From NCBI GenBank assembly GCA_000727475.1, contig KL647291.1, positions 2,220,364-2,284,363 of the forward strand: DNA of 64,000 bases, in the 5' to 3' direction. Position 1 is the stretch's first letter. Each line of letters opens with the position of its first letter. This DNA is from Sarcocystis neurona (taxonomy: Eukaryota; Apicomplexa; Conoidasida; Eucoccidiorida; Sarcocystidae). The position numbers and the translations under genes were made by a program. The notes under the pieces are model-generated. The model saw only the letters and a program-made list of their open reading frames with translations, ran no database searches and had not been told where the DNA came from. Of this stretch, positions 23,159 through 33,955 are shown piece after piece.

Positions 23159-26100
23159 AGAGAGGCAGTAGAGGAAGGGACACAGAGGAAGGAAGCAGAG
23201 GAAGGAGCAGAGAAGATGGACGTAAGAGAGGCAGACAAATCAAAGAAGAGACCAAGGTGAAGCCGATGGTCTCTGCAGATCGCGGCGCAGTCAGTCGCGG
23301 CCTGGCGTGGCTCTCTCTCTACACATGTGACGCTTCCTGCTGTTTCTTTTCTTTTTTATTGTGGAGACGGCGGAGAGGTTACTGCGAACGAAGAAAATGA
23401 CGACGACAAACGAGAGGAAGGATGGGGAGGTGGGGCAGGTGCAGACGAAAGGCGCGGAGGAAAAGAAACCGCGGAGGCAAAAAGTATGGAAGCTGGGAGA
23501 TCCGGAACAGAGGGGCGAAACGGGATACAGAGAAACAATGCAACGGGGACCGGAAAAAAAAGGCGCAGACGACGAATAAGACAGAGAAAACAGACACGGT
23601 AAAGGAGACGTCAAATTCTCTCTCTCGTGGACGAGAAGGAACATGGAGTCTCACGCGGTGCCCCAACGAACACAAACACGTTAAACAGGTGCACAGTTCT
23701 GACAAACGTTCTGAGGAAGAGAAGTGGCCATCCCTGTATCACTATTTCTTTACTTATGGGCTCGACAACGGTTGTGTGTGGGGCTGCCTTCTACGCCTGG
23801 CTGGCGTAGAAACACAAGTAGCTGCCCAGGGGCAACTCCTTTTCGACACCTACGATTCCACGGCTGCACATGTATATGTGCGTCCACAAATGGATGCACA
23901 AATATGCGTATTCAACTATATGTATATCTGTCTATATATATATACACGTGCATGTATGTTTTCACTTGTAAAGAGGAGGGAAGAAAAAGGGGGAGACGAC
24001 TGTCCAGAGGCGATGGAAATAGGAAAGTGGAAGCTGAGGAGGAATCAGAATGAGCAAAAGTCACCGACGGATCTGCGGAAACGGATATTCAGACACACAG
24101 AAAGGCGCGCACCATCGCGTGGTGGGCCGAAATAAGCCAGCTGAAGCAGCAGGGCCACAGGGGTGCCCCGACACGATTCCAGTGTAGACCAGAAAAGAGA
24201 AATTCCCGCTGCCTATGAAAGGGAGCACTTCAAGACCTATGTTCCACGTATGTGTCCCACCTGAGGAACTCTAAATAATTTTATTGTTCCGCCGACACTG
24301 TCGTTTACGCCACAGCTAGCATCACGCCGTTTATTAGTGTCGTAAATATGTATGCGTTTTTAAAAAAACGCCGCAGTGTAGAACAGGACGTCGAAGGATG
24401 GTGGAGGACACGTGTCCTGCCTTTGCAGAGGACTCAGGAAGTGGAGCTCAATACGCGGAAGAAGAACACAGAGATCAGAATAATCAGAATAGCAACACAA
24501 TTACTCATAAAAAGCATCTGCACCCTGCTCTACCACCAATTAACCCTTTGTGCTGACGGCAGTCCGGGCAGACATATATATATATATATATATGTCTGCG
24601 TACATGTACTCATCTACGCAGACGCTTTGTATATATGCAGCAGAGCACGCACATTTACTGGTGGGCCTAGAATTAAACTGAGCGCAATCGACGCTGTGCA
24701 AGTACGGCTACGATCTGCGTAAATAACTACGTGCAAACGGATGTCCTCTTGAGGCCTCCTGTCCTACTGGTTCTTTCCACACTGCGACAACCTACAACGT
24801 GTAAGCGGAAGAAATATAAAGAAGAATTCTTTGCAGCATGACGGGGTTGCGCGCTTGCCCATTCGGTGGGCGAAGGCACTCAAATCTCATACCCTGAGAC
24901 AACGACGGAGGCTCCGAGAAAGGAAAAAAGGTAACTGTTCAAAGGAGTGGAATGTGTGAATTCTCGGGAAGAGCTGGGAGCAATGCCAACTTCCAAGAAG
25001 TGTCCCTAAGACGCGGAAGTCTGCACTGAAGTGAAAGGCAAGGGAAGCTTCCACACAAGAAACACAGAAAACTCCAGGTTTTGCAAGCGGTATTTTCTCA
25101 GCATAGACTACCTACGCGACACCCTGGGCCGTTATCCTCCGAAAATGCAATTTTGTAACCTTTAGCAAGTATGCCTTTTTAACATTTTTGGAGAACGTTG
25201 GCCGACTAGCAGGGCTCTCGTTCTCTTTTACTGTTCCCAACTGAAAACCTGTTCAGGAAAGGCAAATCAAGTTCACAGCATATCATCCAGCCGGTCTGCA
25301 GGGAAAATGGTGTCCAAACCTAACGTTTGACCTCCACCTCTCTATCTCCCACGACATTTGTAGTGAAGTTGTCTACAACGAGAACCGCCGGAAAGATGGA
25401 AGTAACTTGGAAACATCTCTTCATAGAGGGGCCTAACAGACGATGTCGTGTACATTTAACGGCTAGGCGATGGCCGTGTCATCCCGCTTAAAGTGAGGAT
25501 TACCGTGACAGTTTCACCGGCGGACGCCGGTAGAGCCGAAGCTTGTGTATCAGAAAGAGCACGGCGTAGAGGGGGTCAACAAGTATTTCTTTCGACGCCA
25601 GGATCGGTCGCGCCACTTGAACGACACGGCCGCGGAGGACGGATAATCGACGGAACCGACGCCCACGCAAAATATGTACGTCCGCAAATATCATAGACGC
25701 ATTACCGGCAAATTAGCTGGAACCAACGCTTCTGGCATATCTCGATAAGTCGAGTCTCATACTCGAAGAAATGCGGCTAGCCACCGTGTGTTACACAATA
25801 CCACGCACATCACGGGAGGGGACCCGGAAGACGGATCCTGTGAATACAAGCGATCAAAAGCCACAGCGTAGCCGCACAAGCGTGGACTCGTGCCGCAATG
25901 AACTCACTCAAAAGTCATTTTGGATAAAACGTGCATTCTGGCATACTTCAACATTCCGGCAACATACTGGCGACCTCGCATGTACGGAAAGCGAAAATCA
26001 CTGCGGCAGAAGCCATCTCCGGCGTGGCTGGTTGACGGCGCTTCACATGCGTCCGACTTCATGCAACCCACGATTTCCGGGTAGTAGCAGCTGTTGGGGA

Positions 26101-27126
26101 TTGTCTGCTATTCTACATCTTACAATAGTCTCGACTGAACATGTGTCTTCGTGTATTGTAGCCTGTTTCGTGCTTTTCCTGTACTTGGTTGTGCGGGTTT
26201 TAATTGATGCGTCACCTGTATATGGGAAGATGGGACGATCTGGTCCAAGGAGTAGGATGAGACTGCTTCGCCGTGTAAGAAAAGACGAGGTCACGGAGAC
26301 GAAGTAACGGAAGATTTTCTCCATTCGCCTCACATAGAGAACTTGTCTTATACTGCCGTGGTACCTCGTGAGGACATCCCGTCTTTTTGTATGCCTGTGC
26401 AACCATCCTCCTTTCAAAGGGGCGGGGAAATCTATAAATTGAGCAGTGGACGGAGAGCAAAAGCATGTAACGCTGTGTACGCTGTGCCGGTTGAGGTTTT
26501 GCTATAAGGCGCAGAATATCCGTCATTTTATTTCCAACCCGAGGGCTGTGAGATGGATCAGGACGCGATTAATCGACTTGTACGTGGGTCGGCATTGCGG
26601 TGCAGCCAATAGCTGGAGGCAGGTGTTGTGGCTGAAAACAACACACTTAAGGTTCAACAGAAGTCTGTTGAAGTCCACCATGGCTTGCTTTGCGACCGTG
26701 GAAGGACAGGTACGGTTTGGAGTTCTGTTTTGAGGAACGAAAGGTGGAAGAACGTCTTTCCTGTCACATACTTTGTGTTCTGAAGCCAATTCAAGACAGA
26801 GCGGAAGTGCTGTCGTTTTTAAACATTCCGTAATGCTTTTCTGCACTTACTACATACACCCTGGTCTGCGAAACTTCTACCTTCCACTGTAAAACCAGAC
26901 TACATGTAGATATGTGGCGTGTTCCAGCGAGTTTGCAAAAGGACAAACATGGACGTGTACGTCTGCTCCTCCGCGCTTGCCTTTAGAAGAGCAGTCCCGA
27001 TGTCACAGGCTTCTTGCAAGTAACACTTTGTTTGTGGAGAACAAGATTACTCAAGAGAGATGAGGTGGAGGTGAGATACGCGAGAAGAAAGCCACAGTTG
27101 CGTGAAGGTCTCTGGCGAATAAAGAA
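23159..27126. other. Spacer between divergent FTS and PCID2 genes
   Basis: The genes on either side point away from each other, so promoters for FTS (near 23.2 kb) and PCID2 (near 27.1 kb) should lie here. Purine-rich text covers 23140-23640 and 23960-24110, and a short AT run sits near 24570-24594. The part at 24.7-26.9 kb is free of microsatellites and has a few frames of 60-178 codons, the longest at 25771-26307 (+). They have no domain or splice pattern I can recognise, and I do not call a gene. Confidence 0.5.
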
Positions 27127-30100
27127 ATGGAGTTTCAGCGGCGTGGAGGCGGTCGCAGAGGAAGAGGAGGGGGAGGAGGCGCAGGAGTCGCAGCAGGAGG
27201 AGGAGGAACGCACGCGTTCCACGGAAGCAGCAGCAGAAATCACTTCACTTCGGAGTGGGTGCGCGCTATGGTGGAAGCTATTAACCAGCAGGACGGCCAG
27301 ACGTTTTCGCGACTTATAAAGGAACAGGAACTCTGCATTCCGAACGCAGAAATACAGGCAATGCCAGAGGTAAAAATATAGACGGCGATACGGAAAACTA
27401 AACTGAAACGTCTCTGTGTATGGAGACGCGGCTGTACAAAACTCGTAAGATGCGTCGCTTAATTTATATACATCTATGCATATATACATATATATCTATA
27501 TGCATATGTATGTATATATATGGCTTGAAAGGTGGGTGCACTCGTCTGAAGTAAAAGGAATATGGGACATACGGCAGGTGTCATTAGCCGTGAGGGGAGT
27601 CTTATATGTGTTAATCAACGTGCGTATGCAAGTCGTAGGGCAAGTTTGTTATAGTGCCACTAATAAATACTACTGCTAACTACTACTACTGCTGTCATTC
27701 GAGCGACCACCAGTACTAGTGCCAACGTTATAACTACTGCAGTTACTACTACGACAAATACTATCAGTAGGACCGCCCCTACAACCGGCGCTACTACAAC
27801 TACTGCCACTCGCGCTACAAATAAATGCTCTGATGTTGTTACTAGAACTGCTAGTACTAATGGTACTACTACTACCACATCTGCTGCGACCGGTGTTTCC
27901 ACTAGCATTGTTACTATGAGGGTCGTGGTATGATCCCTACTACTGGCGCGACCAGGGTACTACTATTAGCGCCACCACTCGTCCTACTATTAGTACGACG
28001 ACTATGACCACACCACTCCTATGAGTTTCACCCTCAGTATCACTATTACTGGTAGAACTAGCATAAGTACATTCGTTAATGGAACTGGAAAAATTACAAC
28101 GACTACGACGCTGCCAGTACAACTTGCGTATGTGTCAGGCAAAGGAGTAGAGAACTTGCTCGTGCGTCACGTTGCGGTACATGTGTGTACATATATATGT
28201 ATATACATATGCATATGTTTGTAAGCCTCCTGCATGCCTCTCTATGCTGATAGAGCATGTGGAGTTTGAATTGTTTCTCAGTGCGTGTTTGTACGCGTGT
28301 GTCTGTGGGTGCGTATAGAGATATGTCAATTCTGCTGGTCCCTGGGATATCCTTTTCTGAAAATTTCTGTCCTTACCTTCCGTTTTGCCTGTCTGTCTCT
28401 TCTCAGACTCTTCTTTAGCTGCGTGACTCCCAATATTTGTACATTTATGTGTGTGTGCGTATAAGCGGAGAAGTCTGTTTTTCTGCTTTTTTTCGCTTAT
28501 GCTTCGTGTCTGTGTCCCGTCCTCCTGCCGGACGGGTCAAGTGGTGTCTGTCGCGCTGCGTCACGTCCAGACGTGGAACGCTGCTTTCCGAAGGACACTC
28601 CGGCCCGCTGTAGCTGTGTCGCTGGGGCTTCTTTTTTCTTTCTCTCTCTCTCTCTCCTCTCTACAGAAACGCGAATCTTTGTACGCAGTTGTCTAGGCCT
28701 AAAAGGAGACTCGTCAAACACACGGAAGAGGAACGAAGGTTTCTGTGTAATTTTGAAGCTCTTTACGTACCTGCGTGCAGCCCCACCTGTATCCTTGCAT
28801 CTAAAACAGTCGCTGTAAAGAGATTAGACAACGCGCGTATCTGTCGTTGTGGTCTGTGTCTCAATGCAAGCACGTGCATTTGTGTGTCAGAACACGCTCA
28901 CCCGTCTGTGCCTCGACACACGCACACCCGTGTGTGTGTAGACTCAGGACACATACGTGCGCTTATACAGTAATTTCTACATGTATACCCACACGAGAGG
29001 TGAGGTGCTGCCCCACGGTGAGGGGTCGTCCTCTATTCCCTTTTCTGTCCCTCCGTGCGTGTGCACACCCACGTGCATACATGTGTGTGAATATGAGTAT
29101 GTTGATCCCGGCTTTCAGATTCAGCCTGGCTTTGTTGTGGGGCGTGGTTGTTGGAATAACTTTCGCAGAACGTGATGAGCGCCATATGTCACAGCCAACT
29201 GCGTGAAGGTGGACTTCTTTCGCAGAAAGGTGGAGAATCTCCGTATCGGCGTTTGCTGCTGGAGTTTCTGCGATTGCGGCAGCTGCAGGCGCGGCGTCCA
29301 GTACGGTGGAACGAAGTAGTGAAGCAGTGCATATTGCTTCTTGACCTGTATATCGATGTTTATGTGGATCCATCTCTGGAGCGTTGTGCGTGGCTGGTGC
29401 CCGGGCTGGCCGTGCTGTGCAATTGCATGAACAGAGCAGCATATGCAGCAGATGCCTGCCAGGAAGATGCTGCAGATTTCGTGGATGATGAAGACACAGT
29501 GGATGACGAAGAGACGCAGAACAAGTACACTAAAGAAGTTTTAAATGCCATCCGACCGAAACTCGGAAAAGTACGCGGCGACCAGGAAAGACACGGCGCC
29601 TACATCGTTTTGCTCGGACAGAGCATTAAACGCTGCCTCATGCTAGGGAACATGCAGATGGCAGCCGGCTTCCTCAAGCTCTGCGATTCCAGGTACTGCA
29701 GCACAGCCCATAGCTGCACCCGACAAGAAGAAACGAAGAAACGCATAAAAACGAAGGAAAAAGAGACGAGAAAGAAGGGGAAGAAGAAGGGCTGGAGCAG
29801 GTTGCACTATTGTCACGAGAGGGTTTTTACAGACGAAACAAAGCGGTAGTTACTGCCGCTGCAGCAGCAGTCCCACGAGCAGCGGTAAGTGCTAAATAGC
29901 AGTGTATCAGCCAGAGTGATATCTTCCCAAGTGAAAAGATATGTGTAGAAGCCTTAGGCAGCTTATCGCAAAGGACGTACACATCGCGCCAGCAGCGGTG
30001 GGGCGGCGTTACGCAGACGGGAAACGCAGGTTTCAGCGGCGTCACCAGCAGCAGCAGCACTTAGTCGAAGACGAGGGTAAGAGCACATGGTGCAGCAACA

Positions 30101-33100
30101 ACAGGTTACATACGACGCTTCGTAAGCGCAGCACCTCCAGCACAAGAGAATTCATAGGCGGAGATACACGTAGGAAAGTAGCAGCTGCAGGGACAAGTAA
30201 ACCACACCAGTAGCAGATGTAGAACAACCCTTGTGCGTGAACGCAAGCTGCGGGGGGAGACGATTCATTTCGGAGACAAGAAAATTTAAAGAATTTATTC
30301 AGCGGGTACGCGGGGCGCCACAGTGTAGAAGATGTAATCGTGCAGTGTGGATAGCTGCTCGTAGAATGCGGCACCCAGAAGCCGCGTTGTACCCCGCAGT
30401 GACTTTCCGGTGTATAGTTTGAGAAGAGTGCAGAGTAAGAAAAGGCATTGTGATGTCTGCTGGACTTGAAACCGCGTGTCCTTTCACAGAGATCTCTTTT
30501 TTTCTTTTGTCTCCTTCTGGCACGCACTGTTTTGAGTGAAAAGAGGTTGGCCAACCGTACATAAATGTCTGTGACCTTATGTGTATATACACGTAAAGGT
30601 ATTAGTGGAAGCTCCAATAGTGCGGAGGTTACTTCGCTGTGCGTTCTTTCTTCTCAGACATATAAACTTCAGTCGAGTCCCGCGTGGGCCCATCGTCAAT
30701 TTTCGGTATTACTTGGGCAAGCTTTACATGCAGCAGGAGCAATTTGAGCAGGTAATGAGGTCACTTTTGTTTATATATGAGCTGGAATGGCGGGGTAGCC
30801 CTTGCCGTTCTACTTGGCGCATACAGTAATACTGGATCAGCATCCGCATGTTGGGAAATGCCACAGGTCCGTATGTGTAATGCAGACGTGTGAGTGGGTG
30901 GACATAATTGCGGCCTTTGTGTACGACATACACGCGTGACACTTGGTAGGGTGACAAAGCTACTTCAAGTTTCTGAATAGTGTATTGAGCGATACCATGA
31001 TAATTCGTACAGCTGTGTACTCATCAAGTGTAAGGTCTGATACACATATATATATATATTATGCAGAGAGAGGAGACGGAGAAGGAAACAGAGGAAAAGA
31101 AGGAAAGGGAAAAAAATGATCGACGTTAATTTATCAAGCGACTTTGTGTGTTAATTGTACGTATGATGGCGTTGCAGTCAGAGTCCGAGCTGCTGTGGGC
31201 TTTTGCGAATTGCCCCTCCTCGAACGTCAGAGTCAGAAGGTAATCAGCGGGAAGAGTAGTAAGGCAGTGCTGCAACAGCATGCTTTTTACTGTAGTAGAC
31301 AAATTGCTGTCCCCTAAAGGCCCACCCACGCCTTCAATGCTTTCTGAAGCTTTGCGATGAATAAAGAGTGTGTATCGCGGGAGATCAAGAGCTTGCGTTC
31401 GAGTTACAGGATGTAGTAGCCCTCCCGTACTTCTGCTGTCCGTATGGGTGCGCTTGTGTGGGTCTGTATGTACGCCTGCACATATATATATATATATATA
31501 TGTATACATATGTATGTATATACATATATATATTGTAGCGTCACCCGATCACACGTGGATATACATGTAGGGATTATAGATTTTGCAGAACTGTATGCTT
31601 CTTTCTCTGCTTCCTCAAGTGTCGAATGGCTTGGGCACCTTCATTCACGTTCTGTGACGTGGCGTTTCAGGAACATTTTGGAGTGTTTAGTTCCTGTCCG
31701 ACTGCGCATGGGGAAGCTTCCACCCCTGAGTCTCCTGCGGAACCACAGGTGCGTCCGTTGACTCTTTAGGAGTATTCACCGTAATAGGGAAACAAAGAGA
31801 AGTGACACTGTTGGTGATGTGTTGACGTCTTTGCAGTAATGCGTGCAGTAGGTACTGTTGGTAACGTTTCCTCATGAAATTCGTCGACACCTGAAGTAGC
31901 CGCTTAGTGACTTCTTGTTTCGCTTGTGAATTTGCGCAGGATGGAGCACTACGTCAAAATTATCAGCGCGTTGAAAACAGGAGACGTTTCCAGGTTTGAC
32001 AGGACGATGGTAAGTTGATTTGAAAACGAGATGTCAAGTAGTCGTTAACCGGTGAATCATCTTACGCCGGCGCCGGGTAGAGCGGCGGTGAGCACTGCAT
32101 ATGCTCGAAGCGACGGCAACTCTATCCGTGTACACACGCTGGTGTGTGGGAACAATATACGTGTATTCGGTTGTACTAAAGCGTATACGCGCACCTAAGT
32201 GCACACGTTCGTATACGTACGTACGGTCCAAAACTCCGGTTGCGTGCGTGGACACTTACGCATTCAGAGATGACTGTTTTAATCCATGTCTGCAGTGTTA
32301 GCATGTGCAAGTATGCATGAGTAGCTGCCGGTGCCGCGCGCTTGAGGCATGTTCCAAGCACATGTCCTTATCCTTTACCGTGTGAATGCCGGGTACCCCA
32401 GCTACTTAAGCCAAATACCAGATCGATTGTCTTTGCAGGAGGAGTATCAAAAAACCTTTATCGATCATGGAACCATTCTGTGCGTCGAAAGGATGAAATT
32501 CATTGTCTATAGGACTCTAATGAGACGCGTGTAAGACGGCATTTCCGTTTCTGCCTTCGTTTCTTACGGTGCCAAGTAAAACTGCATCCGCCACCGAGTA
32601 GCAACCACTGCGTTAAGGAGCTGCCCGTAGCTTGTTTGCAAGCACAGAATCGGCGTTTCCCGTCCCGAAATTCTGGCAGCGACGTACAACGTCAGCGTTC
32701 TACAGCTACCGTTGGAGCTGCTGTCTCAAGTGCGAAGGTCTGCCACCCGTACTGCAACGCTGCTGCACGTGTGGCGCGAGGTGGCGCTGCCGTTTCTGCG
32801 CGACCACATACAACACTGGCAGTCAACATTCAGCAGGTTTTCGGACGCCCGTAGTGACGATGTGTCACTTGTTTGTTACGCAGGAAAGAATGGTGGGCAC
32901 ACAGCGGGCAGGTGACGAAAAGTAATATTGTCCCGATAGCGGCGTTTTCGGCCGCTTTAAAGTGGCAGAGCGACACACTTTTCGACGACGACGAGGTACG
33001 TCCTCCACGACTGATGTCCCATGCTGGCCGTTATCAGCTTCTGCATGCGTATGTCTAAATGCACTAGCTCTCCCCGCGAGTTGTCAATGTGGGAATCTCT

Positions 33101-33763
33101 TTTGCTCTCTTTGAACAGATGGCGTGCATCAGCGCAAACTTAATCCGGATGGGCTATGTTAAGGTAATGTCACACGAGCAACTGCACTTTCCGCATAAAA
33201 TCAGTCACTCAAACCGTAGCTTACAGCGAACAAAAACAGCGAGGCTGTTCTCTTCACGCGTACAAGTGGAGTGATCCTTGAAGATGGTCGATTCAACAGG
33301 TTCATGTTTCTCTCTCATAGTGAAGCGAGGACGGCAAATGCCGCGGTGAACTTCTTCCGTATGCACCGCTGGAGTTGGTGTCACTGACCGGGTAGTACAG
33401 AAAAGTTCCAAGCACGTGAAGATGCGTAGGAGAACCCTCTCATCAAGCGTACACTTTCGTTGGGTAGTGCAGTCAACTGCGTATGTCGCTATCACAAAAA
33501 AGACATGTGCAGGCAGATACGAGAACATTTTCCCCACTATATTTGATCAAAAATAGTTCGGTCTGTTTAACCGCACTGAATTGATGCAGATGCGAAGCGC
33601 TCTGCAGACTATCACAGCAGACCGCTCAGATAAAGACAGTCACTCGTTCGTGTCGTTTGTTGTGGTTTTGGTCTGCACGCAGGGATACATTTCCTGGGAG
33701 CACATGGTCATTGTCTTCAGCAATCAAAACCCATTTCCACCTCTAAAGAGTATTAAAACATGA
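27127..33763 (+). CDS. PCID2: PCID2/Thp1-like PCI-domain protein (TREX-2 mRNA export), ten exons
   Basis: Exons are 27127-27369, 29169-29692 (acceptor possibly 29223), 30658-30751, 31178-31239, 31671-31748, 31940-32009, 32439-32530, 32884-32995, 33119-33163 and 33683-33763. All are GT-AG and phase-consistent, giving about 466 residues; human PCID2 is about 399. Diagnostic stretches, in order, are WVRAMVEAINQQDGQTFSRLI, FRYYLGKLYMQQEQFEQ, RNILECLVPVRLRMGKLP, ISALKTGDVSRFDRTM, the PCI/winged-helix part ACISANLIRMGYVK, and the ending VFSNQNPFPPLKSI. The first 30 residues are Arg/Gly-rich (RGG-like), suggesting RNA binding. An acidic insert lies near 29455-29530. PCID2/Thp1 pairs with the GANP/Sac3 scaffold at nuclear pores for mRNA export. 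A further possible exon at 32648-32836 has matching phases and would add 63 residues. Intron 1 is 1.8 kb and holds a triplet tract. Confidence 0.92.
27668..28010 (+). repeat. Degenerate ACN triplet tract in PCID2 intron 1
   Basis: For about 340 bases the plus strand is mostly ACT, ACN, GCN and similar triplets. One plus frame reads Thr/Ala-rich and the minus frame 27908-27660 reads almost all Val/Ala. The period of three is clear, but stops interrupt the plus frame and no splice sites flank it properly. It looks like a decayed ACT repeat, not an exon. Confidence 0.6.
31031..31545. repeat. Last TA microsatellites before the repeat-poor half
   Basis: AT runs at about 31043-31058, 31480-31501 and 31525-31534 lie in PCID2 introns 3 and 4. 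Apart from short runs near 52315-52360 and 53390-53620, this is the last dense microsatellite text in the window. Confidence 0.65.
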
Positions 33764-33955
33764 TATTCTTTAGTCGTGGGAGGTCGTTTCTGCGGAACGA
33801 CACGTCTGCCTTGAAGCGTCAGAGCTCTGTCTCGAAAGGCTGCAGCTCTCTCCAGTGTTTTAAGCATGCATTTTTGCAGGCTGTTGTGTCCATCTGATGG
33901 AAGAGGTGCACTACCTCTTCTGCAAGGGTACCCGTAGGATTGCTCGGTTCGCTTG
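33764..33955. other. Convergent 3' spacer, 192 bp
   Basis: Only 192 bases separate the stop of PCID2 (+) from the stop of the CCp gene (-). The two 3' UTRs must overlap or be very short, so antisense pairing of the transcripts is possible. Confidence 0.7.

Noticed and set aside
25430..26440. Transposon remnant suggested by a change in base composition
   Set aside because: No terminal repeats, target duplications or transposase/reverse transcriptase motifs were found by eye.
28451..28818. Extra PCID2 exon in the large first intron
   Set aside because: Frames here are Ser/Leu-rich around a CT microsatellite, and exon 1 joins directly in phase to the exon beginning 29169 or 29223.
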